DNA from: Xiphydria camelus
Taxonomy: Eukaryota; Arthropoda; Insecta; Hymenoptera; Xiphydriidae
Assembly: GCA_963678675.1 (NCBI GenBank)
Contig: OY783192.1
Location: forward strand, 6,644,001-6,708,000
Reading direction: 5' to 3'
Length of the DNA stretch: 64,000 bases
Made by a program: the position numbers and the translations under genes. Under the pieces are notes generated by a model, which did not search any database, had not been told where the DNA came from, and saw only the letters and a program-made list of their open reading frames with translations. Shown here one piece after another: positions 25,010 to 36,754 of this stretch (position 1 is the first letter of the stretch; every line of letters begins with the position of its first letter).

Positions 25010-25904
25010 CACGGAAAAAAATAGTTTTACACTCCCAGAGTAAATTCAAGATTTGTTGACAAATTTTTGTTGTAATTGCAAAAATAAGTGTTAGGATAGC
25101 AAGTATTTTTGTGATTGTAGCAAATATAGCTGTAACTTTAGCAAAATTCAATGTAGTAAAAATACTTGCTATATCAGCAAATAAATTTCTGATAAATCTA
25201 ACGAAAACGATCGTGGCGGAAGCGAGATGAGCCAGCACAATCAACATCAAAAGTTAATATTCATCAAAAGAAAGTTTTCGCGTCTGTTTGGTGGGATTAT
25301 AAAGGTATAATTTTTGTCGAACAACTCCAAAGAAACCAAACTATTAATTCAGAAGTGTATTGTCTCATGAGCTAATGCAATTAAATCAAGAAGTGAAGAA
25401 AAAACGGCCAAAACTGGCAAGTCGTGAGAAGGCGTTATTTTCTATCACGATAACACCAGACCACACACATCTTTGGTCACTCGCTAAAAATTGTTGGAGC
25501 TAAACTGGGAAGTAATGCCTCATCTAACCGTATATCCCGGTTATTGCACCATCAGATTACTATTTATTCCATTCTCTTCAATACCATTTAACTGGAAAGA
25601 TACTTGATTCAGGTGAGGCTATCAAAAATGAGTTGATTCAGTTTTTTGCCTCTAAAGACTAAACTTTCTGCGAACGCGGAATTATGCAGCTGCCTAATAG
25701 ATAGGGAAAGGTCATCCAACAAAATGGTCAATGTATCATTGATTAATGTTTGTTATTTATATTAATAAAGTCACTTTGAAATTCACGAATAAATCGATAT
25801 TACTTTTCGAACAACCAAATAATTTGTTACGTCATTTCAAAGTAATTCAGTTTTGCAATAGTTAGTAAAAAATTTGCTGTCACTACGAATTTTTTTTCTC
25901 CGTG
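25010..25904. mobile_element. MITE with CACGGA ends carrying a mariner insertion
   Basis: The left end is cacggaaaaaaatagtttta and the right end is tttttttctccgtg. Inside, about 25.05-25.25 kb contains gcaagtattttt/aaaaatacttgc inverted pairs characteristic of a foldback. A mariner relic (25262-25740) occupies the centre, so the MITE predates or captured the mariner. The inner right arm resumes at about 25850. Confidence 0.6.
25262..25740 (+). pseudogene. mariner transposase, degraded central and C-terminal part
   Basis: Reading across frames gives a clear mariner series. VFASVWWDYKGIIFVEQL and NQTINSEVYC match the central catalytic region. Then come HDNTRPHTSLVTR, containing the DN aspartate, and LLELNWEVMPHLTVYP, followed by a C-terminal NGQ-YI-like ending. 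At least three frameshifts and several stops separate these pieces. The DNA-binding N-terminus and the 5' terminal repeat are missing. Mariners move by DDD-type cut-and-paste at TA sites; this copy is inactive and old. Confidence 0.8.
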
Positions 25905-26780
25905 CACGTAGGAATGTTCAACTAGCCTAACAATGGACTATTACTGGATGCCATACAACTTGCAATGGCGCGATAATGGCAGCCATGACTGGCTCAATAA
26001 CGGACAAGCGCTGGAATGATAGTTTCCGATCAATATATTGGGGTCCAACCGTGGCAAATATTAGGTGCTACATTCAGCCAGCAATGATATGAAAATCTGC
26101 ATTCGTGATATGAATTTGTCCGAGCCATAATCCAATAATAAATTCGTAATATTGAATTAGTTCGAAATATCGGTTTTTGATAAAATATTTGAAAGACAAA
26201 ACAAAATATCTGCAAAACATGTAACATGTAATATCTAAATTGGGTATTTAATAATGATCCATTAATGGTGGAAGATTGGCAACCGTTCATTCCTTCGACC
26301 AAAGTTATAGCCTGATAAACTGTTTGTTAACAATTACAGGCTAAAGTACGGTCGATTATTGATGCCCATTAGTTTATAAAAAATAACGGGTGCCTGGAAA
26401 TACACCAGAGATGGTCCGACGCTAGGCGGCCAGTTCTTGGTCCATGATTGGTAATTAGGCCAAGTATTGACCCTATTGTAATGACTGGCTTTCTTATACG
26501 GGATATTCGCGCTTTTATTTCACCGAGAGTCGTTCGACAATCGTCAAGATGACTGGCCCGATATTGATAGGTACGATGGATAGACCAATCTCCGAGCTTC
26601 AATTTCACAGGAAGTGCCCACATGTTCGCATCCAGTATATCGGGTCAACTTTTGAAGACAGTACCGTGCTAGCCTTGAATGCTAATATCGGTCCGATCTG
26701 GTCATGAAGAACATTCGCCCAGTATTATCCAATGTCGGCTTTCAGTCACCGGTACTGAGCCAGGACTGGCCCAATAGTCA

Positions 26781-27817
26781 ATCCCCACACGGGATATTAC
26801 CGTGCGTATATCCCTAAAGCCGCTCGACAATTTCACGTTGCTCGCGTCGTCCGACGGCAAGCGATACTTCGCCGCAACATTTGCCTCGTACCGAAGGAGA
26901 AGGAACCGCCACCCCAATACCTGACGTACGCGAACGTCTTCGGAGAAAAGACTCGTAAAAGCCTCAAAGAGGAGCCGTGTTCCCGATATTCTCGGAAAGA
27001 AGACTGGAACGCGGTCGACGAGCGACGGCGATGCGACGACGCCGGATCGGAATCCATTTATTTGCCTTCGGCGTTCCGACGCCGCGGTAGGGCCTAACTC
27101 GTCCGGCGTGTTTAACGACACCGCCGCGGGGACAGTTTCCTCGTGTTGTCGCACGTGTGACCCGGTCGTTTTGACTGTACGCGCGATGCACCACTCGCAC
27201 GGCGCGGCGGCGACTCGAACTCGCTGCACCGATGCCGACTTTAAGGCCGCTTTGATATTGACGATAAATAATGGCTGGTTTTGCTCGGATGCGACAGGTT
27301 TAAGAGGCTCTTAAGGACGCTTCACAGGAGGTTTACGAGCTCTTTCGCATTGCTCTCCTGCGAGTCCTTCTCTTCGCTTGTCATTCACTCCATTTATCGC
27401 TTCCTCTCTCTCTTTCTCCCTCTGTCTCTCAGTCTTTCTCTCCGCCTTTCCGCCTCAAAGCCCGGGTCCACTAACTAGGTGCAATGCCAGGGTCGTAACC
27501 GGGGTTGCTCTCTCTACTCGTCGGTGCATTGACCATTCGTCGGGCGGAAAGGCTATTCCTACGCGAAACTCCAAGGAGTATAAATTGCAGGAATAATAAA
27601 GCGGACGCGCCAATTGGTCTTGGGATCGTCGTTTATTATACGGCTGTCGTTGAGCTGCAGGTGTTACGGCTGGTGATTTTTCAACCCGGCGACGATCGGC
27701 GGTGAAAATTGAGGGTCACTTCGTCCAATGGTCTCTGAGCTTGCATCTACACGGGAGAAATGAGCGCTTGCAGTTACTGCGAACGCGGTAAATTCAACTC
27801 CAATCTAAAGTTATAAT
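26781..27817. other. CpG-rich sequence, no supported gene
   Basis: Overlapping frames of up to about 175 codons without domains; a pyrimidine-rich stretch lies at about 27390-27445. Nothing recognised. Confidence 0.4.
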
Positions 27818-28624
27818 GCATGTCCTATATGGCCAACCGCGCAGGTGAGCTGCGACCTGAATTCTTGACTTCGGCAGTATTTATGGTACAGTTAGAGTGG
27901 GCTTCAGACGAGTGCGCTGCATAAGAACGAAAAGTGTCGACTGCTCTTCTAATAGCTGTCAATTCGGGAGATCGAAGCGTTTCGTGTAACCTCAAAATCG
28001 TAAAGTTTTGAATTAGTAGTGAATAATTTGTAAAAGTGATGAGAAATAATCAAATAATCTTCCGAATTGACACCTTAGGTATCGCTCACGCCACTTCGTA
28101 AAACTACTTTCTAGACACGCGCGGTGCTAGCGCGGAAATAATTTCTGAAACAAATAGGCATGAGGCGTGTAATTCGGTTGGACATCGAAAGAACCCGAAT
28201 GATTGTTAACTCTCACTTCTGAACATTACTTACCATTTATTCAAAGATTCACGATTTCGAGCTTAGACTTTGATCTCCCGAATTGATAGCCATCGGGAGA
28301 TCAGACGTTTCACACTTTTCGTAAGAACGCAGCGTAAGAGCGAAAAGCGTCGTCTGATTTCCCGATGGCTGTCAATTCAGAAGATTATTTATGATTATTT
28401 CTCATCACTTCTACAAATTATTCACTACTAATTCAAAACTTTACGATTTTGAGGTTACACGAAACGCTTCGATCTCCCGAATTGACAGCTATTAGAAGAG
28501 CCGTCGACACTTTTCGTTCTTATGCAGCGCACTCGTCTGAAGCCCACTCTAACTGTACCATAAATACTGCCGAAGTCAAGAATTCAGGTCGCAGCTCACC
28601 TGCACGGTTGGCCATAGGACATGC
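27818..28624. repeat. Large foldback, family D copy 1 (about 250-bp arms)
   Basis: gcatgtcctat at 27818 is mirrored by ataggacatgc ending at 28624. The arms (27818-28080 and 28369-28624) are near-identical inverted copies, including gacttcggcagtatttatgg and its complement. The 290-bp centre holds a second palindrome (gccatcgggagatcagacgt against acgacgctt..cccgatggc, about 28290-28375). Related sequence occurs at 31517-31769 and 60747-61161. Confidence 0.8.
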
Positions 28625-28840
28625 GGTATAGGATAAGTGAAGGGTACAGTAGCGTGTACTGGGTAATTACAGTACAATTTTTGGAGTAACGACTACTACG
28701 AGTGTGAATATTATTATGATTGGCATAGAAAATATACCTACGTTTCCAATGCGATACATTATTAATTTGACCGTGTGCTGAAGCAATTGCAAATCCAATT
28801 TTGTATTGTATACCTGGTAGAGAATGCTAAACTCATAATA
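28625..28840. other. No gene seen
   Basis: Short AT-rich spacer between two elements. Confidence 0.4.
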
Positions 28841-31095
28841 CACGGAGAGAAATCGTCAGTACTATTTGCCTGAAATTCAGGGAAAAAATACCCAACTAGT
28901 ACGGTAATCGTGTTGCATTTGGTTAGTGAGGTAAAAAATATCATGCATTCAAAGAGTTTTTCATGTTCTCGAAAGTAAAATGTGACCTCTGTATCAAATA
29001 AAAAATGTGGTTGGAATAGATGAAAATTATGGCTGAGATAGATTGAAAGTGTCAAACAATGAGAAAGATTTTACTGTTTTCGGGGTAGAAACTGCTGCAC
29101 CGGTACGGTAAAATATACTAACCTGTACTGAAATTATTACTAACCTCAAGGATTATTTTTTTCCCACCAATTAGAATATAAATTTACCGTTCAATGTGAT
29201 ACTTTTTATTTTACGTTTTTATATTTTTTATTTATCCGTGAGCAAATTTTCTTCACCTTATTAAGTGAAAATTAATTATTAAATTAAAAATTGTATGGAA
29301 ATTTTTATGTATTTTGTTCTAATTACTTGTTTAATATCGGGAATTGAATTCTTTTCCTGACATTTGAGCTAAGTGCGTTTATTTGTGACCGTTGCTATCG
29401 AGCGTCGCGTCGTTCCGCGTCTTTCGTACCAGTGCAGTGCCGAAAAATTCGCATCACGGAGCAAGTCGCGGCATCGGGATACGTACCCGCGCTTGCCTGT
29501 GCCAGAAATAGCAGTTTATTGCGGCCAGGTAGTAAACGATCGCTGCAAATGACGAGTATTTCTAACTTCCTTGTTACGCGTTCATTACTAAGGAAAATTC
29601 GACAGCTTTTGTAGGAAATATTTCCCGAAAGAACAGTTTATTGATGAATGCAACTGATTGTGAGTTACAACGTGATGAATGTGACTGCGACTTGACTTCG
29701 GCTCTTCGCCGAAGTAGCTCTTGCGATGGTCGAAGGAGAGAATGACCACCGAGCTGCCCAAGCCGTCCTTACGCCCGGCTCGTCCCTTATTCCGAGCCGA
29801 TCACCGTGCGTTCTCAGGTAGCGTCGGTGTCCTGTTAGTCGGACGATCGGTATGGTCGTCCATGCGTTATCGAGGATGTTCCGTTAACGGCCCGCAGACC
29901 CTAGGTTTTCTCCGTCAAATCGTTCCTCACACTTTTCTGCGCAGAAGAACAAATGACATACAAAATTAAATAGATTTAAATTTTTCAATGAAAATCTTAT
30001 CTGCTGAGACTATGTATTGTAAGCTATATTCGACGTGGTAGACTCGACGCGGCTGCACGATAAGTCCTGAAGCAATCCTCGATGAGACTCGAATCACGAT
30101 CCGATATGCACGCTGGTTGTCGATCGAATGGCTTCCTTTGATTGCCTGGAGGAGCATAAGACCCCCTTACTCCTTCATCCTGGGCCTGCATTGGAAAGCC
30201 CCGTTGCCTTGACGTCATTATGGGGGAAACTGCCCGCTTCCACCTGGCTTCGTGAATCACCCTTGCTTGACGCGTCCACTCCTAACGGTGCCTTGAAATT
30301 TCAGTATAGAATTTTTTTGCATGAATTTCCCCAATTTCTCTTCTAGTCTTCTCTTCTTATTTATAACGAAAAAGAAATCACCAGAATGTCCCATCAAATA
30401 CTCCTGGTAATGGTAAAAAATGGTGAGACTTCTCCGTATATCAGGCAAAAAATATGATTAAAAAATCTACTAACATTTTCCCATAAATCTTCTAAATAAA
30501 ATCACTTACCTCAAAAGCCGCTTTCACCAGACAGTAATTCATCTTTTTAAATAATTGTTTTTTTAATAAATGTGTTAGTTTAAGCACTTTATTTTTTCTG
30601 GAACAACTCGCACCGGTTCTAATGGCCACAACTCACAACGTGCGTCGACTTCTGACGATCGGCCGAAAACGGCCGAACTGACGCGAACTGACGCGAACTG
30701 ACGCTCACGTGATCGCCTTTATAGATGTCATTGGTAGAATCTATCTACCCGGATAGGTAAAAATTCCGTTACTCTAGGGTAATTGTGCAGTAACGTAATG
30801 ATAAAAATTAAGGCGCACAACTTGTTACAATTTAAGGGCCGAATGATAATTTTTGCTGCTATTATACGATAACGTTTATTAACGGAGGGATACTTTCTAT
30901 ATTGTGCAGGCATAACAATTCCTGTTCGGGTAAAATTGTAGAGTTGGAATGGTAAAAATTCTGGAACGTTCGTCAAAATATATCGGTTGACTGTTAATTC
31001 CTGACCAGCGCCTCTACAAAATTAACCGTAAAACACCGAATGCTACACGCTTACCCTACTATTTAGGTAATTTTTACCGAAAATTTCTCTCCGTG
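28841..31095. mobile_element. 2.26-kb element with CACGGAGAGAAAT ends and TA duplication
   Basis: It begins cacggagagaaat and ends atttctctccgtg, flanked by TA on both sides (28839-28840, 31096-31097). Both sub-terminal zones carry repeated ggtaaaaatt/aattttacc motifs. The interior, about 29380-30350, is CpG-rich and unlike the AT-rich flanks, with short frames on both strands but no domain. It may be captured genomic or retroelement sequence. Tandem gacgcgaact units lie at about 30676-30705. No transposase is present, so it is non-autonomous. Confidence 0.6.
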
Positions 31096-31189
31096 TAGTA
31101 ATCAATACGTGGTAGTCAATAATACTCTTTGTTAAGTCGCGAGCATGTGCATTAATATTAACGTGCAAGTCGAGCTTGGACGCAGCGCG

Positions 31190-31500
31190 TTCAAACGCGA
31201 TTATCTCAAAATCACGTTTTCGAAATCAGTGGTTAAAATATCTTGGAAGCTGTTGAATCGGTAGCCGCTAAATTTATACAGCATACGCTGTATGGAATTA
31301 CGCGGTTTTTGTCATACAAATTTTTTCTTAGCACTAGTTTTTTAATGGTCTGAAAGTGAGGAAATTTTTCACGAAAAATCAATACCTCAAGTTCAAATTG
31401 CAGTCGTTTTCTTATAACTCAATATTTTTAAAATTGGATATAGTAACAACTAGATATTTTAATTCGTTTTAAGAATTCCTTTGGTATTTTGTTCTTTAAC
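31190..31500. repeat. Diverged copy of the 1861-2130 transposon segment
   Basis: The string of motifs cgcgtt...aaatatcttggaa...gctgaa..gat...aaatttttac-like, followed by a ggaaaatttttc region, parallels the Mutator/Kolobok-like relic's 3' part at 1.86-2.13 kb. Identity is modest and judged by eye. Confidence 0.35.
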
Positions 31501-31516
31501 AGATCCTATGCAAGCT

Positions 31517-31769
31517 ATACCGTATGTCTGACAGCAAGCGCAACAGGAGCTGTAACCTAAAATTTGACTTCGGCAGTGTTTGGAGGGTGCTCAAGTCACT
31601 CACAAATAAGAAATAATTGACAGCTATCGAGAAATCAGACATTTTGACACTTTTCGCCCTTACGCTGTGCGAGCAGCGTTTATGAGTGACTCGAGCATCC
31701 TCCAAACACTGCCGAAGTCAAATTTTCAGGTCACAGCTCCTGTTGCGCTTGCTGTCAGACATACGGTAG
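31517..31769. repeat. Foldback, family D copy 2
   Basis: The ends are ataccgtatgtctgacag and its reverse complement. The arms of about 100 bp are nearly identical, including ttgacttcggcagtgtttgg. The centre has the family's gacagctatcgagaaatcag and cacttttcgcc sequences. 253 bp. Confidence 0.75.
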
Positions 31770-34294
31770 TGACTACCGTGAACCGCTAGAGTGGACGATA
31801 CCTTCGCTACCGATGGTTATTACTCCGATATGTTGGAATAGTTTTAGACATGAATTTTATTTAAGACATTTTAAGAGATGTATATTTAGGTAAACGAACG
31901 ACTTATCTAATCAATCCTCCATAGTCACACGTTTATACAGTTTCGCGATGGTCACACATGGGTCAAACGGATTGAACCGATTTTTAAATAATAGCCACAT
32001 GAAGAACATTCATCCAATTTAGACCAAGCAATTATGCAACATTTTTTAAACATTGTAAAATATCTGATCACCGTGTCTACGTAAGAAATGAAATGATGAC
32101 ATATTCAAAAACGATCGTGAATATGTAGGTACATGCGTGAAAGAAAATGACCTACTTCACACCAAAAGTGCCACAAATTCTTTATTTTTGTTTTTTTTTT
32201 TTAATAAAGTCAACGGACAATTTTCATAAGATATGGTACTTTGAAGCAATAAATAGCTCTATAGTGCACATTCAAAAACAATTTTTTTCGAACTTCGAAG
32301 AATGAGTTTTAAGAAGAAGCATTTATTCCGAGATTTGACGAAGGTCTAGTTATTATTATAATTGTAAAAAAAAGAAGCCCGGGTTAAGTAACCCTGCCCT
32401 TAATAACCACAGATGTGGTCAGTGTTTTATTTCTCTAAAAAAATTCTTAAACTTGACCCTAGCTTTGTCGATCCCAGGTGTACTTGCCCGCTTGAATGGA
32501 GTAAAAATGTGTGCTGTTAGCAAAGAGAGTAGCTGTAACTGATTTTTTTTCCATGTACGAAAGTCACAGTGGCCAGGGGCCGAATTAGTACAGCAGAGTC
32601 CGTACTTCTACCGCTTTTTCTACTCGCCACAGACGGGGCGACGTTCAGGGGGGGACGGTTATTTTAAACGAGTCTATTAAGTGGGTCGTGCGTGCCACGT
32701 CCAGTCGCGGCAGTACCTCGAGATTAAAGGGATATCGTGGTGTGACAGTTCCCGCGGTCGCCGCGCGCGAGCAATCCTCCGGTAGTAACGCGAGAGGACC
32801 GAGATTCCCGGATGCCTCGGTGGCGTAGGGGCAATAATGCGTTTTAACACTTCACTAATTCGATTCACGGAAGCTCGCAACGGAGCAGAATGCTTTTACA
32901 GAAACACGAGTTACCACTATGCCACTTTAATTATCGACCGTAGCGACCCAGACGCGTCCGCTCTCCGGCGTCATCGTCTTTGTCGCCGTCGTCGTCGTCG
33001 TCAGTAGAACTTCGATAGATGGGGATTCGGGGGATCGCCTCTCGTCGGTCCGAAAAACGGGTTCCTCCTCCGCGGTGTTTACCTTGGCCGGGGATATATC
33101 CCTTGGCTTTCGTTCGGACGGACGGATGGACTCGACGAAAATGCGACCACCGCCCCCCCGTCGCTCCACGGTCCACTCTGCGTTATTGGTTCCTTATTTC
33201 ATTTCAGAACCTCTCGAGAAATATGCTATGATCAGCACGCGCGAGATGTTACCTCACTCCTTTTTCTCGGTCCCTCTTTTCCGCGGAGACAGCGCAAGCC
33301 TTTTTTTGCATTTTCCAATGGCGCCGCCGCTGGCGGTCCAGCCGGAAGAGATGCTCGGTGTTACAATTAAATTTATTCCCGCGCTATTGTATCGTACAGT
33401 CGGTTATCCAAATATCACGTGACGTGAAAAAGTAACGGAAGGTTATTCGAGAAATGATGTATACGCGGATGAAAAACTTGGATAGTCCCAAGCAGGATAT
33501 TACCTCTTACGAGGATACGAGAGCGTAGGCGGGAGATGCCGGGCGAGAGGCTTGTAATTCTTATGATAATCGTATTTTTACACGGTCAATGTTTCTCTAC
33601 GCTCGTGGGCGAAAGGGGAGGCGAATGTATAAAGCGTCCAACGGAGGATGCCATTACGAGAGAGGAAGGGGGACGAGCTTTTTTTCCTTTTTGGAAGGAC
33701 AAAAAAGGAAGATACACCATCGCGCGCGGAAGGACGCCGTATACACTTCGCATTCGACAAAAGGTCTGATTATTCCCCGAAGACTTCAAACGTCCCTTAA
33801 GCAAACCGAGGAGCCGCGTAATGCCATCCGTCGTCACCCTCGCGAACCATTGAAAGCTGGATCGGTGATCCTCTTCAGCTGAACGCAGAAAGGGAAACAG
33901 GACGAATAAAACTCTCGAGCGAGGGGGTGCGCCGTAGAGGTCTTCTCCCGCGCGCGCCTACACCGACGCAGGAAGCGCGGGGGCGAGAAAAGCGACGATC
34001 TCCTTCGTAGATCTAATTGCTTCGAAACTCGTCAAACCGTATATCGACGTTGGGCCACGCGCGCGGTGAGAGCTCGGAGGTAGCGCGAGTGATTTATGGA
34101 GTGACGCGAGCTTTTCCGCGCGCTTCCTACCGTGGATTCGATCACGCATCCTGCTTCGCACACCCGCCCCGTCGATTCCCTTCGTGCCGTGAAACTATCG
34201 AATATTCCAACCCGAGTCGAAGTTTTCATTCTCTTTTAATACTCCCACTTTTTCATTGCAGAGTATCAAGAGAATGAAAGGAGACTTCATACAC
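31770..34294. other. No supported gene
   Basis: 31.8-32.6 kb is AT-rich without ORFs. 32.6-34.25 kb is CpG-rich with overlapping frames of 60-115 codons on both strands and no domain. A (GTC)n stretch lies at about 32983-33002. Confidence 0.4.
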
Positions 34295-34870
34295 TACTAA
34301 CTCAACCGTCTTATTTTAAGACACCTACATGTCTTAAAACTTGAGGTCACTTTTAAGACGTTTAATACCGTCTTAATACGTTAAGACACTGTAAGTGTCT
34401 TACAATAAGACACTTCAAACGTCTTATACTAAGACGGTTAGATGTATTGGAATATAAGACTCTAAAAACGTCTTGCAATAATTATACACAAATGTATAAT
34501 TTTCAAACGTATATGTGAGCGCGAAATTATTCATAGTCAATATGAATACATTACAGGCGAGTCAATAAACATCGAATGTAATAATTTTTCTCATCAGAGT
34601 AATATTATAAAGTTCGATATTAAAGAAATTCGTTGGAAATGTATTCAAATCCACAATGAATCCAGCTCTCACAAATCGAAACACTGAAATAAACACATCG
34701 CGTCAAAAAATTTCACTAATACTAATAAAAATATTGAAGTAATGATGAATGTATATCTCTAAGGGAAAGGTATTTTTAGTTATTTAAATGAAACATCCAG
34801 AATTATATTGTTTTCACTTTATCGGTGATTGAGAAAACAAAATTTATTCCAACATGAAATAAAAATTTAT

Positions 34871-35065
34871 TTACAATTCACTATGGTCATCAATTATGCT
34901 GTCATCCGCATCATACCACATGTCCGATGCTTCATGTTTTTTTTGAATGATAATGTCTGTGTTTGCTATCATCAAACAATGCTGGATCGCGAGCACATAA
35001 TTTCTTAAACTCTTCCAACACAACTTCAGCGTCAGGCTGATTATCTCGTGAGAGAAATCTAACAC
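34871..35065 (-). pseudogene. Degraded 3' end of an unidentified transposon gene
   Basis: Two minus-strand frames of this segment look coding in turn. One reads PDAEVVLEEFKKLCARDPA; after a frame change the other reads HEASDMWYDADDSIIDDH and ends in a stop at 34871. This is the pattern of a once-continuous C-terminal region carrying a frameshift. The family is not recognised. It lies inside the TAAGAC-array element and just outside the nested MITE, so it is probably the host element's own gene remnant. Confidence 0.4.
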
Positions 35066-35274
35066 ACACTGAAAAAAATTTTCAGGGAATTGAGCAATAA
35101 TTCTGGCTGAACCAACCAGAATTTCTAGCCACCGTGGCCACAGCCAGAAGTTTTCTTAAGACAGCCAGCCGAGTATGGCTAAGCTAATATGTTTAAAGTA
35201 ACAATATCGTGATGTTTGTGTCAAGCTGCGCTGTACTGTTGAGCCAGTTATTTATTCTGATTGATTTAGACGTG

Positions 35275-35444
35275 CAGTATGCCTACGTAAGCTGTACCGT
35301 ATCGCTAAATTGCACGGAAATTCTGGTTCATCTAGACAAGCAGTATAGCTGTGTCAGCTATACCGTATTGCTAAATTGCGCGGGAATTTTGGTTCGTTTA
35401 GACAAGCAGTATAGCTGTGTCAGCTATACCGTATTGCTAAATTG
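35275..35444. repeat. 66-bp tandem repeat, about 2.6 copies
   Basis: Units start at 35275, 35341 and 35407 with cagtat and run to tttagacaag. Each contains a small palindrome, tatagctgtgtcagctata. The first unit is diverged; the second and third are nearly identical. Confidence 0.85.
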
Positions 35445-35547
35445 AAAGTAGGATTTTGCAAAAAGGGGGCGCGCACGCCTATCCTGCCGCCTGCCAACCC
35501 GCCTACTGGGGTGTCGGTTTTTTTTCCAACCCTTCCGGGATTCCATT

Positions 35548-35760
35548 TTTTTTTTTTTTTTTTTATAGAAGGGGAAATGCATTTACGCACCATCCCCAGG
35601 TTTGGCTAGAAATCCGGAGGTGTGTGGAGCTCGGGTGATCCCGCGACGAGAAAGTGCAATGTCGCGGGGCCCACACCGGGATTTGAACCTGCGTTCCTTA
35701 GATGAGATGCTTCGAGACTGGGAATGCTCGCATTCTACCAATTGCGCCACCGACTCTTCA
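35548..35760 (-). mobile_element. tRNA-derived SINE with poly(A) tail
   Basis: Read on the minus strand, the sequence has an internal RNA polymerase III promoter. An A-box-like tggcgcaattggtaga lies at 35734-35749 and a B-box ggttcaaatcc at 35679-35689. A GC-rich body follows, then a pure A run (T run on the plus strand, about 35548-35567). The acceptor stem is degenerate, so this is not a working tRNA gene. SINEs of this kind are copied by LINE reverse transcriptase. No clear target duplication was found. Confidence 0.65.
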
Positions 35761-35882
35761 AGTGGTCTTAGCTAAAACAGGCCTTTATATAATGCAACAC
35801 TGAGATATCTCGGCAAAAATATTTAAATAAATATTTAATTTGCTATCGGGGTACCGACTCGACTTCTACCGGTATTTCGTAT

Positions 35883-36028
35883 GCCTCGGGCACAGAACCG
35901 CACAGTTGCAGGGACCTCTTCGGCCGGGCTTGGTCGGTATTGGAGCCACTTCTACCGGTAAAAATTGCTCGAATACCGACCAAGCCCGGCCGAAGGGGTC
36001 CCTGCAACTGTGTGGAACTGCGCGAGGC
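35883..36028. repeat. GC-rich hairpin, about 63-bp arms
   Basis: The left arm 35883-35945 and right arm 35967-36028 are inverted copies (gggcttggtcggtatt against aataccgaccaagccc) with a 20-bp loop containing cttctaccggtaaaaattg. Because of the palindrome, both strands encode a similar but meaningless frame. Confidence 0.8.
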
Positions 36029-36577
36029 ATCCAGTATAGTCCACCCAGCCATACCGTTCAGTCACACTACACATAAGTTTACAGTTGGTGTAAACATACG
36101 TTTTATAGTCCAGCTAACTATACCTATATACCTATATTACGTATAATCATACAGTTGGGGTAAGAATACGTCATCTGCTTAGGATAACCTTTCTAGTATA
36201 TTAAGTAATCAGATGCCATATTGCTGCATCAAACATATCTGTTAGCAATACTTGGACTGCTAACATAGCAATGCTGTATCTCAAATACAACTAATAGAAT
36301 TACTGTAATAAAAATATTTTTAGGGGGGAATGGCTAGAAAGTCTCAGCCAGAAATGTATTGCTGTTAAAACTAAAGATTTTTTTCAGTGCACTTGCGCCG
36401 TTGACCTAATGCACAAAACACTGTTTTTTCTTTTTTTTCGGCATTTTTGCACAGCAAAACATGCACAGCAAACAACCTCCGGAAATTGACGTGCTTGTTG
36501 GCCGCGTTGAATTTTACAGAAAGTGAGTTGAGGTGAGGTCAAAAAAGGAGGGGAAGGTCCCGTTACCTAACAGTATA

Positions 36578-36754
36578 GGGGCCCCTTTCTCGAACTCGCT
36601 CGTATCTGCGTGCACGCATCTTACCGAATAGACCAATCAGGATCAAGTATTCCGTTGTGGTGGGGTTACGGACAACGGAATACTTGATCCTGATTGGTCT
36701 ATTCGTTAAGATGCGTGCACGCAAAGATACGAGCGAGTTCGAGAAAGGGGCCCC
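36578..36754. repeat. Near-perfect 177-bp palindrome
   Basis: From ggggcccctttctcgaact at 36578 to its complement ending at 36754, with arms of about 81 bp around a short loop (ggtggggttacgg). Only a few mismatches are visible, so the palindrome is young or maintained. No target duplication was evident at the tata/taaa edges. Confidence 0.85.

Larger units (their letters stand above)
24770..26780. mobile_element. Old element rich in TGGCCCAATATTG-like motifs, interrupted
   Basis: On both sides of the insertion at 25010-25904 the sequence carries many imperfect copies of a ggcccaatattg / caatattgggcc type motif (about 24805, 24893, 24921, 26033, 26445, 26550, 26640, 26720, 26765). This density suggests a single degraded element with repeated binding-site-like motifs. 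No ends or target duplication could be defined and no transposase is visible. Confidence is therefore low. Confidence 0.35.
35068..36389. mobile_element. 1.3-kb MITE with CACTGAAAAAAAT ends, nested
   Basis: It begins cactgaaaaaaattttcag and ends gatttttttcagtg, flanked by CA on each side. The inner ends are also inverted: tctggctgaaccaaccagaa on the left against tagaaagtctcagccagaaa-type sequence on the right. It carries a 66-bp tandem repeat, a SINE and a hairpin. Non-coding. Confidence 0.65.

Noticed and set aside
35655..35760. Functional tRNA gene on the minus strand
   Set aside because: A- and B-boxes are present, but the acceptor stem does not pair over its length and the sequence runs into a SINE body and poly(A) tail.
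35840..36076. Pair of similar ORFs on opposite strands
   Set aside because: They are similar only because the DNA is a palindrome (35883-36028).
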